Shown in pieces: positions 62,811 to 64,000 of a stretch of DNA of 64,000 nt (within the stretch, counting starts at the first letter, position 1; each line of letters begins with the position of its first letter). The stretch is from Polaromonas sp. (GTDB taxonomy: Bacteria; Pseudomonadota; Gammaproteobacteria; Burkholderiales; Burkholderiaceae_C). The stretch is from NCBI GenBank assembly GCA_013298945.1, contig JAAFJR010000010.1, forward strand, positions 1 through 64,000. The letters are read 5' to 3'. A model generated the notes under the pieces. It did not search any database. It had not been told where the DNA came from and saw only the letters and a list, made by a program, of their open reading frames with translations. The position numbers were made by a program, and so were the translations under genes.

Positions 62811-63650
62811 TTACATTTTTTTGAACTCAATCCGGCGGTTTTTAGCGCGGCCTTCTGCCGTACCATTGTCTGCCATGGGCGCTGTTTCGCCATAACCTTT
62901 TGAAGAAAGCAACTTAGCATCTACACCTTTGCTAGCCAAGAAACCTGCCACCGCTTTGGCGCGGCGCTCGCTCAGAGCTTGGTTGGGTGCGTCTGCGCCC
63001 ACGTTGTCTGTGTGTCCACCGACTTCATACGGCCCTTTGATGCAAGGTACTACCGCGCCCAAGACTTTCGCCATTCCCGGAGAAAGTTGAGCTGAGCCAG
63101 TCGCAAAATTAGCGGCGACAGAAATACTGTCACCACATTTGACTTCACTTGCTAAGACAGCTGGCGCAGCAACTGCTTTGACGGTAAGCTGGTTATCAAT
63201 CGTAGCGCCTGGGTAGAAAGCTTGCGCTTCAGTGCCACGTGCGCCTTTGATGTCATCGGTTGCAACCTCTCCGCTCAAGGTGATTTTGACATCACCCTTC
63301 GCCGCAGCATCCACCGTCAATTTGTCCACCACGTTGCCAGCGCCGTATTTAGCAATCGCAGCATCTAGCATCGCTTTTTTGGTAGCTTCAGACCCAACCA
63401 TACCTTCCAGCGTGATTTTTCCGCCATCCCAAATGGCTTTCACAGCTTGCGCCATAGCTGGTGCAGCCACGGCAGCGGCGGTTGCAGCAGCGGCAGCAGG
63501 AGCAACGACAGCAGCAGATGGAGCGCCGCAACATCCAGCAGCATTCGGGCCACGCCCAGACATCCACATCCATAAAAGAGCAATCGTCGCCAATAAGGCG
63601 ATGATCCACGTCCAACGCGTATAGCGCGGCCAATCAAGTTTGTTTGACAT
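62811..63650 (-). CDS. Membrane-anchored BON-OmpA protein
   Basis: 279 residues. A single helix WIIALLATIALLWMWMSG near residue 15-32 anchors it, followed by an Ala-rich linker, two BON-like repeats (about 70-160, WDGGKITLEGMVGSEATKKA and KGDVKITLSGEVATDD) and a C-terminal OmpA-like peptidoglycan-binding domain with GGHTDNVGADAPNQALSERRA and the final NRRIEFKKM. The layout resembles ArfA/OmpATb of mycobacteria. Likely ties the inner membrane or periplasm to the wall. Twelve bp separate it from the next gene upstream; the two are probably co-transcribed. Confidence 0.9.
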   Translation of the reverse strand: MSNKLDWPRYTRWTWIIALLATIALLWMWMSGRGPNAAGCCGAPSAAVVAPAAAAATAAAVAAPAMAQAVKAIWDGGKITLEGMVGSEATKKAMLDAAIAKYGAGNVVDKLTVDAAAKGDVKITLSGEVATDDIKGARGTEAQAFYPGATIDNQLTVKAVAAPAVLASEVKCGDSISVAANFATGSAQLSPGMAKVLGAVVPCIKGPYEVGGHTDNVGADAPNQALSERRAKAVAGFLASKGVDAKLLSSKGYGETAPMADNGTAEGRAKNRRIEFKKM

Positions 63651-63662
63651 GTTTGGCTCCCA

Positions 63663-63992
63663 TCAAGCGTTAGAACTGTCAGATTTGTCGATACCTGCGG
63701 TCAAATTGTCTTGCAAGTCGCGCAATTCGGTCCAACGGTTTTCGTAGCACAGCTTTGCTTGTTGCGCCCATGTCCCTGGGTTAGCTAGCTTGAAACGCGA
63801 GCCACCTTTTTCTAAGATGGCATTCATAGCGGGAACGCTGAGATGCATGATTTTGTCGAAACTGCCAGCACCGTTTTCTCTGAATAAATCGCCAATTTTG
63901 GGACCGATGCCTTCGATGATTTCAATATCATCATTGCCTTTGATCTTAAAACCAGCAGCCAAAGCCAATGCTTTGTCAGCGCCGCCAGACAT
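63663..63992 (-). CDS. Helix-hairpin-helix protein, possibly truncated by the window edge
   Basis: At least 109 residues. A helix-hairpin-helix is plain in DDIEIIEGIGPKIGDLFREN, followed by PGTWAQQAKLCYENRWTELR. This type of HhH domain occurs in small proteins such as those with DUF4332-like folds. The frame stays open to the window end and the Met at 63992 is not supported by a ribosome binding site I can verify, so the true start may lie beyond 64000. Same strand as the BON-OmpA gene, 12 bp upstream of it. Confidence 0.65.
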   Translation of the reverse strand: MSGGADKALALAAGFKIKGNDDIEIIEGIGPKIGDLFRENGAGSFDKIMHLSVPAMNAILEKGGSRFKLANPGTWAQQAKLCYENRWTELRDLQDNLTAGIDKSDSSNA

Positions 63993-64000
63993 CAGGTGAG

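Overview
The window reads as a chromosomal segment of a betaproteobacterium of the order Burkholderiales, most like Comamonadaceae. The grounds are gene content and order: a pdh operon with a lipoyl-domain E3 and a proteasome-like gene between E2 and E3, a MobA-type 3-hydroxybenzoate hydroxylase, an ATP-grasp/alpha-E/transglutaminase cluster, and many copies of a short palindromic repeat of a kind I associate with that family. G+C looks close to half by eye; I did not compute it. No species can be named from the sequence alone.

Layout. 1-6443 (all minus strand) is the replication/partition module of an integrative conjugative element of the PFGI-1/SPI-7 type: ParA, ParB, DUF2857, a small unknown protein, a replication protein split by a frameshifting 127-bp tandem duplication, and a TIGR03761-type protein. 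The element runs off the left edge. 6754-8828 holds ribosomal protein L31 type B and a GT-C-like membrane protein. 9607-13731 is an amide-bond/peptide-processing cluster (circularly permuted ATP-grasp, alpha-E, transglutaminase, NlpC/P60). 13990-18070 has two tandem DUF1566 lipoproteins and a response regulator/hybrid kinase pair. 18186-21946 has an SGNH-like lipoprotein and mobA with a divergent LysR regulator. 22058-28984 is the pyruvate dehydrogenase operon aceE-aceF-(proteasome homologue)-lpdA, with a FixL/FixJ-like two-component pair read divergently (29222-32409). 32540-40430 holds housekeeping genes (folD, M3 oligopeptidase, rpiA, pyrD) and accessory ones (secreted glutaredoxin-like protein, DUF2252, secreted alpha/beta hydrolase).

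40455-55919 is a large alpha-glucan locus in two divergent blocks. The minus block is amylosucrase, glgC, glgA, phosphoglucomutase and a histone-deacetylase-like amidohydrolase; the plus block is glgP, glgB, glgX, malQ. Together they cover glycogen synthesis from glucose-phosphate or sucrose, branching, phosphorolysis and debranching. 55960-61815 has pssA, a DTW-domain tRNA-modifying protein, DUF1330, a fuconolactonase-like amidohydrolase with an aldo/keto reductase, a second aldo/keto reductase and an LhgO-like oxidase. The right end has tRNA-Val(CAC), dnaQ, a BON-OmpA protein and a helix-hairpin-helix protein that may be cut by the window edge.

The most interesting signal is a roughly 45-50 bp palindromic repeat found at least 11 times. 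Seven copies are intergenic, and four lie in frame inside genes (lpdA, aceF, a secreted glutaredoxin-like protein, lhgO). The intergenic copies carry stop codons in the frames concerned. The four genic copies have lost exactly those stops, by TAG to CAG in one orientation and TAA to TCN in the other. This resembles the logic of Rickettsia palindromic elements that insert into proteins. Two others deserve attention: the 127-bp duplication that splits the replication gene, next to 36-bp-spaced iteron-like repeats, and a proteasome-fold gene embedded in the pdh operon.
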